A stretch of 64,000 nt of DNA from Desulfurobacteriaceae bacterium. Lineage in GTDB: Bacteria; Aquificota; Aquificia; Desulfurobacteriales; Desulfurobacteriaceae. Of the stretch, positions 8,966 through 17,153 are shown in pieces; positions within the stretch are counted from its first letter, which is position 1; each line of letters starts with the position of its first letter. The stretch spans positions 1 to 64,000 of the forward strand of contig JAMORC010000063.1 in assembly GCA_027063785.1 (NCBI GenBank), given 5' to 3'. The translations under genes and the position numbers were made by a program. Below the pieces are notes generated by a model that saw only the letters and a program-made list of their open reading frames with translations, was not told where the DNA came from and did no database searches.

Positions 8966-10315
8966 ATGGCAGGAGAACTTTATGTAAGCAATCTTGTTGG
9001 AAGTTTCGATTATCAAGAAATTTTAAATCTTTACTATCAATCAAAAATAGCCCCAATACAGCTTCTTAAACAGCAGGAGTTGAAGATTGAGGAAAAAACT
9101 TCTGCGCTTCGTGATTTGGAATCGAGGTTAAATAATTTAAAAGAAGCTTTTGATAACTTAGTTTCCAATAATTTGCTTGATCAGAAAACCGTTTCTGTTT
9201 CGGATCCTGATCTCATTAAAGTAGAAGTTCTTGATCCTTCCAAAGCCATAGAAGGTCTTTACCAAATCACTGTTAAGCAGCTTGCCCAAAATGATGTTTG
9301 GTTATCACAATCGGGAGTTCAAGATCTGGATACTGCAGTTTCGACAGGGGAAGGTCAGCTGGAGATCCGATATGAGGGAGAGGTTGTTGCTGTTGTTGAT
9401 TACGATGCAGATGCTTCTGATTCTTCAAAGCCATCTACTCTTTCAGAAATTGTGAATGCAATAAATAATTCTCAGGATAAAGTTAAGGCCTCAGTTATAT
9501 TTGACGGAGATAATTACAGGCTTTTGTTATCTGGAACTGCTACGGGTGATGATGCTGATGTGTCGATATCGGAAACGGGAGATGGGGATCTTTTAGATAA
9601 ACTGGAACTTGGAGACAATTATTCTGATAGCCATGTTCAGGTTGCTCAGGATGCAAAGTTAGAAATATACGGAACTGTTATTTCATCTTCCAGCAATACG
9701 TTTGTTGATGCGATTCCCGGTTTAAAGCTTGATGCTAGCGAGGTAGGATCTACTACAATAGAAGTTTCTAAAGATTTTCAATCTCTGAAAGATGCTTTAA
9801 ATTCTTTCATTGAAGCTTACAACTCTATAGTTGACTTTTTGCAGGATAAGGCTGGAAAAGATGGAGTATTATCCGGAGATAATACTGTTTACTTAGTGAG
9901 ATCTTCTTTGCTTTCAAGGTTTCAGCCTCTCTTTAACTTAGGCATTTTGGACGTAGATAAGGATACGGGACACTTAAACGTGGATTCTCCAAAGCTCAAT
10001 AATTTGTTGGAAAATTCCCCTCAGGAAATTAAGGATGCTATTGGTCAACTAAAAACTTCACTTCAAGATTATTTGCTTTTTTTGACCAGTCCAGAAAGTC
10101 CTGTAGAGAACGAGCTTGATAACCTTAATCGGCAAAAGAATAGAATTGAGGATAGGATATACGATCTTGATAGCATGTTGAAGGAACAGGTTGAGCTTTT
10201 CAGGAAACAGCTGGTTCAACTACAGTTGCTGCAGGCTCAGATGGAAGAGTTAAGGGCAAAAATAGCATCTACTTTTGGTGTCACATCAATACTTTCAAAC
10301 TCCAAGGGAGAATAA
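8966..10315 (+). CDS. fliD: Flagellar filament cap protein FliD (HAP2)
   Basis: 449 residues. N-terminal FliD domain (residues 1-105, coiled-coil start then a VSVSDPDLIKVE strand), a middle domain with YQITVKQLAQ and repeated Asp/Ser-rich strands, and a C-terminal domain ending in a coiled coil (DNLNRQKNRIEDRIYDLD near 385-402), typical of the filament cap that guides flagellin insertion at the tip. Length is normal for the family. The gene is 10 bases after flaG and 3 bases before fliS. Confidence 0.93.
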   Translation: MAGELYVSNLVGSFDYQEILNLYYQSKIAPIQLLKQQELKIEEKTSALRDLESRLNNLKEAFDNLVSNNLLDQKTVSVSDPDLIKVEVLDPSKAIEGLYQITVKQLAQNDVWLSQSGVQDLDTAVSTGEGQLEIRYEGEVVAVVDYDADASDSSKPSTLSEIVNAINNSQDKVKASVIFDGDNYRLLLSGTATGDDADVSISETGDGDLLDKLELGDNYSDSHVQVAQDAKLEIYGTVISSSSNTFVDAIPGLKLDASEVGSTTIEVSKDFQSLKDALNSFIEAYNSIVDFLQDKAGKDGVLSGDNTVYLVRSSLLSRFQPLFNLGILDVDKDTGHLNVDSPKLNNLLENSPQEIKDAIGQLKTSLQDYLLFLTSPESPVENELDNLNRQKNRIEDRIYDLDSMLKEQVELFRKQLVQLQLLQAQMEELRAKIASTFGVTSILSNSKGE

Positions 10316-10318
10316 GTC

Positions 10319-10675
10319 ATGAATCCTTATCTCAAGATGCAAGTTGATACCTCAACGCCGGTTGAGCGGGTTGTTTTACTCTATGATAAGGCTATTGTAC
10401 TTCTTAAGGAGGCTATTGAGGCGCTGAAGGTTGGCGATATTCCCCGAAAAGTCAATTCAATAGCAAAAGCTGAGAGGATAATTCAGGTGCTTAATTCCTC
10501 CCTTGATATGGAGGCAGGTGGGGAGGTGGCGAAAGTATTAAGGGAATTTTACGATACGGTTTTAGCTGGACTTTTTGTTGCCAATAAAGATAATGATAAA
10601 CAGGTTCTTGAAAATATAATAATGATGTTAGAGGCAGTTAGGGAAGCGTGGGAAGAAGTGAATTCGAAGTTTTAA
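10319..10675 (+). CDS. fliS: Flagellin export chaperone FliS
   Basis: 118 residues, all helical, with the FliS signature VERVVLLYDKAIVLLKEA near residues 16-33 and an N-terminal NPYLKMQV segment. FliS binds the C-terminal helix of flagellin in the cytoplasm and prevents early polymerisation. Placed directly after fliD, as in most flagellar clusters. The next small gene begins before this one ends. Confidence 0.93.
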   Translation: MNPYLKMQVDTSTPVERVVLLYDKAIVLLKEAIEALKVGDIPRKVNSIAKAERIIQVLNSSLDMEAGGEVAKVLREFYDTVLAGLFVANKDNDKQVLENIIMMLEAVREAWEEVNSKF

Positions 10676-10902
10676 GATCAAAGTTGATAGTTTATGTAAA
10701 TGAGGAAAATTACAGAGAGGCTTTGAAGCTTATTTCTTCTCTCTCTGAAAGTTTACCTCAATTTAGTAGAGAAGAGGCAATGGAGCTTATTGCTCTTATT
10801 TCTGAACTTCAGAAGAAGCTTAAGGAAAAAGAGGAAAAGCTTTTAAAGAGCATAGCTGATAAGCTAAAAGTTAAGGGGTCTTACCTGAAATGTTCCTCGT
10901 AA
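10648..10902 (+). CDS. Small helical protein, possible FliT-like chaperone
   Basis: 84 residues from a GTG start that overlaps fliS by 28 bases and ends 13 bases inside bioD. The sequence is predicted helical with heptad-like spacing (ISELQKKLKEKEEKLLKSIA near 51-70). FliT, a chaperone for the cap protein, is a small helical protein encoded right after fliS in many bacteria, so position and size suggest a FliT equivalent. Sequence similarity to FliT is not evident by eye, and the ribosome site is weak. Confidence 0.55.
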   Translation: MGRSEFEVLRSKLIVYVNEENYREALKLISSLSESLPQFSREEAMELIALISELQKKLKEKEEKLLKSIADKLKVKGSYLKCSS

Positions 10903-11513
10903 CTGGAACTGATACGGGAGTTGGCAAGACCTATTTCACTAGTTGTGCAGTTGAGTTTCTGAGAAGTAAAGGGAAAGAGGCTGTTGGTTTCAAGCCTGTT
11001 GAGAGTGGTTGTTCTGACGGATGTCAAGATGCAGATTTGCTTTCCGAAGTTTCTGAGGTAAAGCTTTCTCCAGTTTATAGCCTTAAGTTACCCTTAGCAC
11101 CAGCAGTCGCTGCGGAAATTGAAGGAGTGGAGATTTCTGTTGGGGAAATAGTGGATGCAATTTTAAGGCTTTCGAAAGAATTTAGATTGCTTTTCATCGA
11201 GGGAGCCGGCGGCCTTATGGTTCCCATAACGTGGGATTTTAATTACCTGGATTTGGCTAAAGCAATTTCTGCGGAAGTTGTTGTTGTGGCTTTGAATAGG
11301 CTCGGGGTTATAAACCATACTCTTTTGACAGTTAAGATGTGTGAGCTTTCGGGGATTAAAGTAAGGGGGGTAGTTCTAAATAGCTTTAAAGACTTTGATG
11401 AAAGTTTCAAGACGAACTTTGACAGTCTTTCCCGTCTTCTTGATGTTCCCGTTTCTCCCTTTTTCTCAAAAGCTGATATTTCAAAGGTTCTAAAGGACTT
11501 CTCCATTAGTTGA
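10890..11513 (+). CDS. bioD: Dethiobiotin synthetase BioD
   Basis: 207 residues. P-loop GTDTGVGKT (residues 6-14), KPVESG near 36, and EGAGGLMVPI near 107: the three landmarks of BioD, which closes the ureido ring of biotin using CO2 and ATP. Biotin would serve carboxylases of an autotroph. The gene overlaps the preceding small gene, so it seems carried at the end of the flagellar transcript; no other biotin genes are in the window. Confidence 0.93.
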   Translation: MFLVTGTDTGVGKTYFTSCAVEFLRSKGKEAVGFKPVESGCSDGCQDADLLSEVSEVKLSPVYSLKLPLAPAVAAEIEGVEISVGEIVDAILRLSKEFRLLFIEGAGGLMVPITWDFNYLDLAKAISAEVVVVALNRLGVINHTLLTVKMCELSGIKVRGVVLNSFKDFDESFKTNFDSLSRLLDVPVSPFFSKADISKVLKDFSIS

Positions 11514-11537
11514 AAATTTCTTGCATCGGGCTATTAT
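11510..11537 (+). promoter_or_regulatory. Possible sigma-70 promoter for the peroxidase gene
   Basis: TTGAAA, 16 bases, TATTAT, ending 36 bases before the ATG at 11574. Moderate match; position fits. Confidence 0.4.
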
Positions 11538-11573
11538 TTCTAATTGAAAACATTAAATCGAGGAGGGATGGAG

Positions 11574-12767
11574 ATGAGAAGGCTGCTAACTGCTTTATCT
11601 TTTTTAGTTTTGGGAACTTCTGCTCATGCGGGGGTCTGGGAGAGTAACTGCGCTTCTTGTCACAACGGTGCCGTTGCTCCTACTAAGGAGAAACTTCTCA
11701 AAAAGTACCCGACGAAAAAGGCGTTTATGGATGCAGTGAGAAGGACTGTTCAGCAGGGTAAGATGCCCAGGGGGCTCGGTTACGGAATGGCTGCAAAGGA
11801 GCTTTTCGGCGGTGCTGTTTCAAGGCCGATTCAAAAGGTAAAGGCAGGCAACGACTACAGGAAGTTCTTTACTCCGCTTCCTGCTCTTCCGCCAATACCT
11901 GCTGATAATCCGCTGACTCCTGAAAAGGTTAAGCTCGGAAAGATGCTCTACTACGATCCGAGGCTTTCGAGGAGCAAGGTTATCTCCTGTAATACGTGTC
12001 ATAACCTCGCTCTTGGAGGAGACGATAACGTTAAGACCTCTCTTGGTCATCAGTGGAAGACCGGCGGGAGGAACGCTCCGACAACACTTAACTCCGGATT
12101 CTTAAGGGTTCAGTTCTGGGACGGAAGGGCTCCTACTTTGGAGGCTCAGGCTGCGGGTCCTCTTCAGGCCCACGTAGAAATGAATTCTACTCCGGAGCTT
12201 GTGGTCAGAAGATTAAAGTCTATACCTGAATATGTCAGGCTTTTCGAGAAGGCTTTCCCCGGGGAAAAGGATCCCGTAAACTTTAAGAATGTAACTAAGG
12301 CCATAGCGGCTTTTGAGAGAACTTTAAATACACCCAACTCTCCCTTCCAGAGATATCTGCTCGGGGACGATAATGCTCTGACTCCTATTCAGAAGAGGGG
12401 AATGAAGCTTTTCGTTAAGTATGGCTGTATCGCCTGCCACAACGGTCCAGTTCTTTCTGATGGGAAGTTTCACAAGTTTAAGTGGAATAACGACACCGGA
12501 AGGTATAAGGTTACAAAGAATCCAGCAGATAAATACATGTTTAGGACTCCCCAACTCCTTAACGTGGGTGTAACTGCTCCGTATTTCCATGACGGTTCTG
12601 TAAATAGCCTTGAGGAAGCAGTCAGGATTATGGCTAAAAAGGAACTTGGTAAAACTCTTTCAAAATCTGAAGTTCATGCAATTGCTGAGTTTCTCCGTTC
12701 TATGACCGGTGAAGTTCCCCTTGAGGCGAGAGTTCTTCCTCAGCTTCCGGGGAATAATCCGGAGTAG
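11574..12767 (+). CDS. Tri-heme periplasmic cytochrome c peroxidase (CcpA/MauG family)
   Basis: 397 residues from the ATG at 11574, chosen because AGGAGGG lies 6 bases upstream. A signal peptide (RRLLTALSFLVLGTSAHA) directs export. Three CxxCH heme motifs: CASCH at 26-30, CNTCH near 139 and CIACH near 285. The last two belong to the normal di-heme peroxidase core (with FWDGRAPTLEAQ and VGVTAPYFHDGS); the first is an extra N-terminal heme domain, as in E. coli YhjA-type enzymes. It reduces H2O2 with electrons from quinol or cytochrome c. Own terminator downstream; probably monocistronic. Confidence 0.9.
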   Translation: MRRLLTALSFLVLGTSAHAGVWESNCASCHNGAVAPTKEKLLKKYPTKKAFMDAVRRTVQQGKMPRGLGYGMAAKELFGGAVSRPIQKVKAGNDYRKFFTPLPALPPIPADNPLTPEKVKLGKMLYYDPRLSRSKVISCNTCHNLALGGDDNVKTSLGHQWKTGGRNAPTTLNSGFLRVQFWDGRAPTLEAQAAGPLQAHVEMNSTPELVVRRLKSIPEYVRLFEKAFPGEKDPVNFKNVTKAIAAFERTLNTPNSPFQRYLLGDDNALTPIQKRGMKLFVKYGCIACHNGPVLSDGKFHKFKWNNDTGRYKVTKNPADKYMFRTPQLLNVGVTAPYFHDGSVNSLEEAVRIMAKKELGKTLSKSEVHAIAEFLRSMTGEVPLEARVLPQLPGNNPE

Positions 12768-12775
12768 TTTTTATT

Positions 12776-12805
12776 AAAAGGCCCCGGTTTTTGTCGGGGC
12801 CTTTT
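12776..12805 (+). terminator. Rho-independent terminator after the peroxidase gene
   Basis: 11-bp perfect stem AAAAGGCCCCG / CGGGGCCTTTT around an 8-base loop, starting 8 bases after the stop. A-tract and T-tract on either side make it potentially bidirectional. Confidence 0.92.
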
Positions 12806-12819
12806 GTATAATTCCGACT

Positions 12820-13374
12820 ATGCTTTACTTCATTTCTGATACCCATTTTAAGCATGAGAATATACTTCGACTTAATCCACTAAAAAGGAAAAAGGGGTTT
12901 GAATTTCAAATTATCGAGAACTTGAAGGTTCAGCTGAAGGAAGGGGATACTCTTTATCATCTGGGGGACTTTGCCTGGAGTCTTGATGAAGAACTTCTGG
13001 ATGCTTGGAGGTCTATTCCCGGAAAGAAAGTCTTGGTAAAAGGTAATCACGATAATTTTTTCGGGGATTCAGACCTGTTTCTTTATTTTGACGAAGTTAT
13101 TAACTTTTCCACAGCAGTAAAGGTTAGGGAGAAAAACGTTCTTCTCTGTCACTATCCGGCTCTTGATCTCAGGACTTTCAGGTTTAAAGAACTTCAGCGT
13201 AAAGTAGAAAAGGTATTTAAGGAGAGCGGTTCTGTTCTGCTTCTTCACGGACACGTTCACTGGAATCCGTACTGCGTTTTTTGCGGTTGTCATTTAAAGG
13301 GGATTAGGTGTTTTAACGTTAATGTAGAATTTAACGGCAATAGGGCAGTTTCTGAGGAGGAGCTTCCACTGTGA
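12820..13374 (+). CDS. Metallophosphoesterase family protein
   Basis: 184 residues with all five calcineurin-type metal motifs: SDTH (6-9), GDF near 49, GNHD near 75, a CHYP histidine and GHVH near 147. These bind two metal ions for phosphoester cleavage. The size and DTHFKHENI start resemble bacterial phosphoesterases of unknown substrate. The ATG has no ribosome-binding site, and a TATAAT lies only 7 bases before it, so the message may be leaderless. The stop overlaps the GTG of kdsC. Confidence 0.85.
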   Translation: MLYFISDTHFKHENILRLNPLKRKKGFEFQIIENLKVQLKEGDTLYHLGDFAWSLDEELLDAWRSIPGKKVLVKGNHDNFFGDSDLFLYFDEVINFSTAVKVREKNVLLCHYPALDLRTFRFKELQRKVEKVFKESGSVLLLHGHVHWNPYCVFCGCHLKGIRCFNVNVEFNGNRAVSEEELPL

Positions 13375-13838
13375 TAAAGCTTATAATCCTTGATGTTGAC
13401 GGCGTGCTTACCGACGGGCTTATAACTTATGATTCTGAGGGAAGGGAATATAAGAGCTTTAACGTGAAAGACGGATACGGGATAGTCAGGGCCCGGAGAA
13501 TGGGGATAGAAATTGCTGTTGTAACAGGTAGATTCTCTTCTATGGTTGAAAAACGGTGCAGTGAGCTTGGAATAAGGGAAGTCTATCAGGGGGTTGAGAA
13601 TAAACTGAAGATTTACAACTACTTGAAGGAAAAGTATGATTTAGAAGATTCAGAAATTGCCGTTATGGGAGATGATATTCCTGATATTGAGCTTCTGAAG
13701 AGAGCAGGCCTTTCCGGCGCTCCTTCTGATGCTGTTGAAGAGGTTAAGAAAGTGGTGAATTTTGTCTCTTCAAAGCCGGGAGGGCGCGGGGCTGTCAGGG
13801 AGTTTATAGATCTTATTCTTTCAGAGAAGGTTGAATGA
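13371..13838 (+). CDS. kdsC: KDO-8-phosphate phosphatase KdsC
   Basis: 155 residues, HAD superfamily without cap domain: DVDGVLTD (8-15) holds the nucleophile, VVTGR the second motif, and GDDIPDIELL the acidic metal motif. KdsC removes phosphate from KDO-8-phosphate in the cytoplasm during lipopolysaccharide core synthesis. Genes kdsC-lptC-lptA-lptB in this order are conserved in Gram-negative bacteria. GTG start overlapping the previous stop (GTGA). Confidence 0.93.
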   Translation: MIKLIILDVDGVLTDGLITYDSEGREYKSFNVKDGYGIVRARRMGIEIAVVTGRFSSMVEKRCSELGIREVYQGVENKLKIYNYLKEKYDLEDSEIAVMGDDIPDIELLKRAGLSGAPSDAVEEVKKVVNFVSSKPGGRGAVREFIDLILSEKVE

Positions 13839-14371
13839 AGGGATTGTTTCAAAGAGTTGCTTTTTTCCTGTTGTTGATTTCTTTTATTCCGTTTTTGTTC
13901 TTTTTTGTGAGAAGAGAATCTCCACCGCCGAAAGTTAGAGTTGAAACTCACAGGAATCAGGTAGTAAAGGATTTTTCTCTTCGTTCTTCCGGCCGTGATT
14001 TCTGGGTTTTGGTATCGCCGGAAGCGCTTTTTCACGGAGAACAGGAAGTATTCCTTAAGTTTCCGAAACTTACTTTATACCGTAATAACGGGGCTCGAAT
14101 TGTTGTCAGGTCAAGTGAGGCTGTTTACCATAAGCAGAAAAATAAGCTTTACCTTAAAGGTGTAAATCTGACGGGCAGAGATTTTAAAGTAACTGCACCT
14201 TCAGGCGTTTTTGATTTTAAAAGCGGGAGATTCTTTGCGGAAAAAGGATGTAAAATTGTCCTTGAGGGCTCTGGCGTTACTACCGGTAAGCGGTGTATTT
14301 TTAACCTGAAAAAGGATTCATTTTCGGTTTCCGGGAAAGTAAAATCAATTTTCAGGAGCGGGGTGAGATGA
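13835..14371 (+). CDS. lptC: LPS transport protein LptC
   Basis: 178 residues: a single N-terminal transmembrane helix (about residues 8-25) followed by a periplasmic beta-jellyroll domain. LptC links the inner-membrane LptBFG pump to the LptA bridge. By-eye similarity is weak, as usual for LptC, but topology, length and position between kdsC and lptA are diagnostic. Overlaps both neighbours by 4 bases. Confidence 0.85.
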   Translation: MKGLFQRVAFFLLLISFIPFLFFFVRRESPPPKVRVETHRNQVVKDFSLRSSGRDFWVLVSPEALFHGEQEVFLKFPKLTLYRNNGARIVVRSSEAVYHKQKNKLYLKGVNLTGRDFKVTAPSGVFDFKSGRFFAEKGCKIVLEGSGVTTGKRCIFNLKKDSFSVSGKVKSIFRSGVR

Positions 14372-14856
14372 AGAGGATTGCTGTACTTTTGCTTGCATTT
14401 TTCCTGGCGTTGCCGGCCTTTGGGGCTTCTGAGGAAGAGAAGTTGCCTTTTGTCGTTGAGTCGCAGAAGCTCTTTTACAACAAACAAAAAAGAACAGCAA
14501 CTTACGTTGGTAGTGTAGTTGCACAGAGAGGGAGAACAATTATCAAAGGCGATAAGATGGTGATTTACTTCGACTCAACAGGAAAGGAAATTAAAAAAGT
14601 CATTGTAACGGGTAATATCTACATCAAAGATGAGAGGGGAGAAGGATGGTGTAAAGAACTTGTCTACTTTCCATATCAAGAAAAAGTAATTCTCAAAGGT
14701 AATGCGAAGTTAAAGCAGGATAAAAACTTGATAGTCGGAGATAAAATTGTTGCTTACCGTTCTGGGAAAGTGGAAGTTGAAGGTATAAAGCGGAAAGTTA
14801 AGACGGTTATATTCCCGGAAGAGAAGGGAGGAAGACCTGAGCAGGGAAGTCGCTGA
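14368..14856 (+). CDS. lptA: LPS transport periplasmic protein LptA
   Basis: 162 residues with a cleavable signal peptide (KRIAVLLLAFFLALPAFGA) and an OstA-like beta-jellyroll domain (VVESQKLFYNKQKRTATYVG near 29-48, IIKGDKMVIYF). LptA oligomers form the bridge carrying LPS across the periplasm. The 3' end carries the GGGAGG that appears to serve as ribosome site of lptB and overlaps it by 20 bases. Confidence 0.9.
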   Translation: MKRIAVLLLAFFLALPAFGASEEEKLPFVVESQKLFYNKQKRTATYVGSVVAQRGRTIIKGDKMVIYFDSTGKEIKKVIVTGNIYIKDERGEGWCKELVYFPYQEKVILKGNAKLKQDKNLIVGDKIVAYRSGKVEVEGIKRKVKTVIFPEEKGGRPEQGSR

Positions 14857-15580
14857 TTTAAACTATCTAAAAGCAGAGAATATTACCAAGATTTACGGCG
14901 GCAGAAAGGTTGTAGACGGAGTTACTGTAACAGTTAGGGAAGGGGAAGTAGTTGGTCTTTTAGGTCCCAACGGTGCCGGAAAGACGACGACCTTTTACTG
15001 TATCCTCGGCCTTGTAAAACCCGACGGCGGGAAAGTGTATCTCGGAGAAGAGGATATTACCGAAGATCCAACATATATTAGGGCAAGGAAGGGAATTTCT
15101 TACCTGCCCCAGGAGCCTTCCATTTTTAGAAAGCTGACGGTAGAAGAAAACATTAAGGCCGTTCTTGAGATGCACGGCTTTTCAAGAAAGGAAATCAAGG
15201 AAAGAACCGACTGGTTACTTGAAAGGTTTGGGATTTCTCACCTTCGTAAGCAGAAAGCCTCTTCCCTTTCTGGAGGGGAGAGGAGGAGGCTGGAAATTGC
15301 CAGGGCCTTATCCATAAATCCCAAGTTTCTCCTACTTGACGAGCCGTTTGCCGGTATAGATCCCATTGCCGTTTACGAGATTCAGGAATTAATTTTAGAG
15401 TTAAAAGAGCTGGATATAGGTATTCTTATAACGGATCACAATGTAAGGGAAACTTTGCGTATAGCTGATAGAGTTTATGTAATTGCCGGTGGGAGAGTCG
15501 TATCTAAGGGTAAGGGAGAAGAAGTGGTTCTGGATAAACGGGTTAAGGAGATTTATCTTGGTAAAAAATTCAAATTGTGA
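14837..15580 (+). CDS. lptB: LPS export ABC transporter ATPase LptB, apparent CTG start
   Basis: Cytoplasmic ATPase of LPS export, 247 residues if started at 14837. Walker A GPNGAGKTT near 45-53, Q-loop YLPQEPSIFR, signature LSGGERRR, Walker B FLLLDEPFAG, H-loop ITDHN and the C-terminal YLGKKFKL all match LptB. In this frame there is no ATG, GTG or TTG between the upstream stop (14786-14788) and the GTG at 15035, which lies after the Walker A motif. A CTG at 14837 has GGGAGG exactly 5 bases upstream and gives the normal N-terminus (ENITKIYGGRKVVDGV). A CTG start is therefore inferred. Confidence 0.88.
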   Translation: MSREVADLNYLKAENITKIYGGRKVVDGVTVTVREGEVVGLLGPNGAGKTTTFYCILGLVKPDGGKVYLGEEDITEDPTYIRARKGISYLPQEPSIFRKLTVEENIKAVLEMHGFSRKEIKERTDWLLERFGISHLRKQKASSLSGGERRRLEIARALSINPKFLLLDEPFAGIDPIAVYEIQELILELKELDIGILITDHNVRETLRIADRVYVIAGGRVVSKGKGEEVVLDKRVKEIYLGKKFKL

Positions 15581-15731
15581 TTGATTGTGATGTTTAAATT
15601 TGGTTTAGTTGATTGGTCTAAAGTTTATTAGGTATTAAGGTAGAGAAGTTGAGGGATAAAACCAAGGAAAGAGAGGGATGTATCGTTTTGCATTTGCATA
15701 TTTGTTCCTGGATTAATAGGGAGGAGATATT

Positions 15732-16199
15732 GTGCTAACTATAAGATTTTTTAAGCAGGAAATTAAGATTGATGTAAGTGCTAAACTTAGAGCGGGATTT
15801 AGTTTAGTTGAATTGGTAGTTGTTCTTTTTATTATATTTATACTTTCTGTTATTAGTTTTGAAACATTCAAAAGACAAATTATAAGGAAAAAAGTTGAAA
15901 CAACTGCTGAAGATATAAAAATTGCTCTTATTAAAGCGCAGTCTTATGCCTTTAAAAAAGGTAAAACTGAGGTTTTATTTGAAACTCACGGCTTAAAAAT
16001 TTTGGATAGTGATAAAAAGGAACTGTATAAGGTAGAGTTTCCTGAATGGATTTTTGTAAAGTCGTCTTTAAAAAAGGTTTATTTTTATAGGAGTAAACTG
16101 CCTTCTGCTAATTTGTCAATTGAAGTTAGAGCAAATAATTATCATTGCAATATTGTTCTCTCGTTTGTTAGTGGAAAAATTAGTTTGGAGTGTGGGTAA
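15732..16199 (+). CDS. Prepilin-like protein, GspH/FimT type
   Basis: 155 residues. After a basic leader comes the prepilin cleavage and methylation site AGFSLVELVVVLF (G-FxxxE), followed by a hydrophobic helix and a small C-terminal domain with two cysteines. This is the layout of minor pseudopilins of type IV pili or type II secretion. GTG start with GGGAGGAG upstream. The long 20-residue leader before the cleavage site is unusual. First of four such genes in an AT-rich block; the 151-base gap before it probably holds the promoter but no convincing one is seen. Confidence 0.82.
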   Translation: MLTIRFFKQEIKIDVSAKLRAGFSLVELVVVLFIIFILSVISFETFKRQIIRKKVETTAEDIKIALIKAQSYAFKKGKTEVLFETHGLKILDSDKKELYKVEFPEWIFVKSSLKKVYFYRSKLPSANLSIEVRANNYHCNIVLSFVSGKISLECG

Positions 16200-16201
16200 A
16201 G

Positions 16202-16576
16202 ATGTTAAGAAGAGGTTTTTCTATTGTAGAAGTTATTTATGCAATGGTAATATTTTTAATTATCGTTTTGGGAATAGTTCCACTGGTATTTACGAGTAAA
16301 AAAGCTCAGAAAGTTTCTCAGGAGAGGGAACATGCTGTGATTCTTGGAGAAACACTTATAAACAAACTAGGTTCTCTGGATTTTGATAATGCTTGTTTAA
16401 AAAACGGTGTGAAAGTTAACTGCAAAAACGATGATTGTTGTTTTGATTTGAAAGGTAACGATAATATAACGTATTCCGTAAAACAGATTGATAGTGATGA
16501 GAAAGTTATAACTGTAACAGTTAAGTATGGAAAAGGTTCAAAGATTGAGTTTAAAAGAGTAAAAGGAGATATATAA
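16202..16576 (+). CDS. Minor prepilin, PilV type
   Basis: 124 residues from ATG 16202 (a GTG at 16190 is also possible). Short basic leader, RRGFSIVEVIYAMVIFLIIV prepilin motif with the conserved Glu5, then a small domain with four cysteines (CLKNGVKVNC, CC), which may form disulfides. Typical of the PilV-class minor pilins that prime pilus assembly. Its stop overlaps the start of the next gene. Confidence 0.78.
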   Translation: MLRRGFSIVEVIYAMVIFLIIVLGIVPLVFTSKKAQKVSQEREHAVILGETLINKLGSLDFDNACLKNGVKVNCKNDDCCFDLKGNDNITYSVKQIDSDEKVITVTVKYGKGSKIEFKRVKGDI

Positions 16577-17142
16577 TGTTCCCAAGGAAAGGCCTTACAT
16601 TGATAGAACTGTTAGTAGTTATGTTTTTGGGAGGACTTATTTTGATGGTTAGTTTGAGTTTTTTTACAAAAAATTATAAAATGATTGTCAGAAGTTCTAA
16701 AGAGATAGATGGAGCTATTTCTTCCTTGAATACAATAGATTTGATAATTTCCGATCTTAAAAAGGCAGGCTATGGTATTACTGATAAAAAATCATATCCT
16801 CCGATTTTTTGGGATGAGGAGAATAAGACTTTAACAATAAAATATGTTAATTACGACAAGAGTGATTGTGAAGGTGTCAGTTTTACATCAGGAGATAACT
16901 GTTCTTACGAAATAAAGTATGTTTTTCAGAACAATAATATAAAAAGAACTGTCGATGAAGGGAGTGATGGAAGTGGGACTTCAGCTTATCTGTTTGATTC
17001 TAAAAAGTTAGTGGTAAAAGATTTTACTGTTAATTATGATAATAAGACTAAGACTGTAACTTTTACACTTGTTGTAGAAAATAAGATGTCTGGAAAAGAA
17101 AGTAATTTTATAGATTCTGTTGAGTGTTTGAACTGCGAATAA
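16576..17142 (+). CDS. Minor prepilin, PilW type
   Basis: 188 residues with RKGLTLIELLVVMFLGGLI at residues 4-22, a clear prepilin peptidase site (KG-LTLIE) and membrane helix, then a PilW-like domain (DLIISDLKKAGYG near 55-67). Ends in a CLNCE motif. The order GspH/FimT, PilV, PilW, PilX is that of minor-pilin operons. Exported by the type IV pilus machinery, whose core genes are not in the window. Confidence 0.8.
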   Translation: MFPRKGLTLIELLVVMFLGGLILMVSLSFFTKNYKMIVRSSKEIDGAISSLNTIDLIISDLKKAGYGITDKKSYPPIFWDEENKTLTIKYVNYDKSDCEGVSFTSGDNCSYEIKYVFQNNNIKRTVDEGSDGSGTSAYLFDSKKLVVKDFTVNYDNKTKTVTFTLVVENKMSGKESNFIDSVECLNCE

Positions 17143-17153
17143 GGGGGAGAAGA

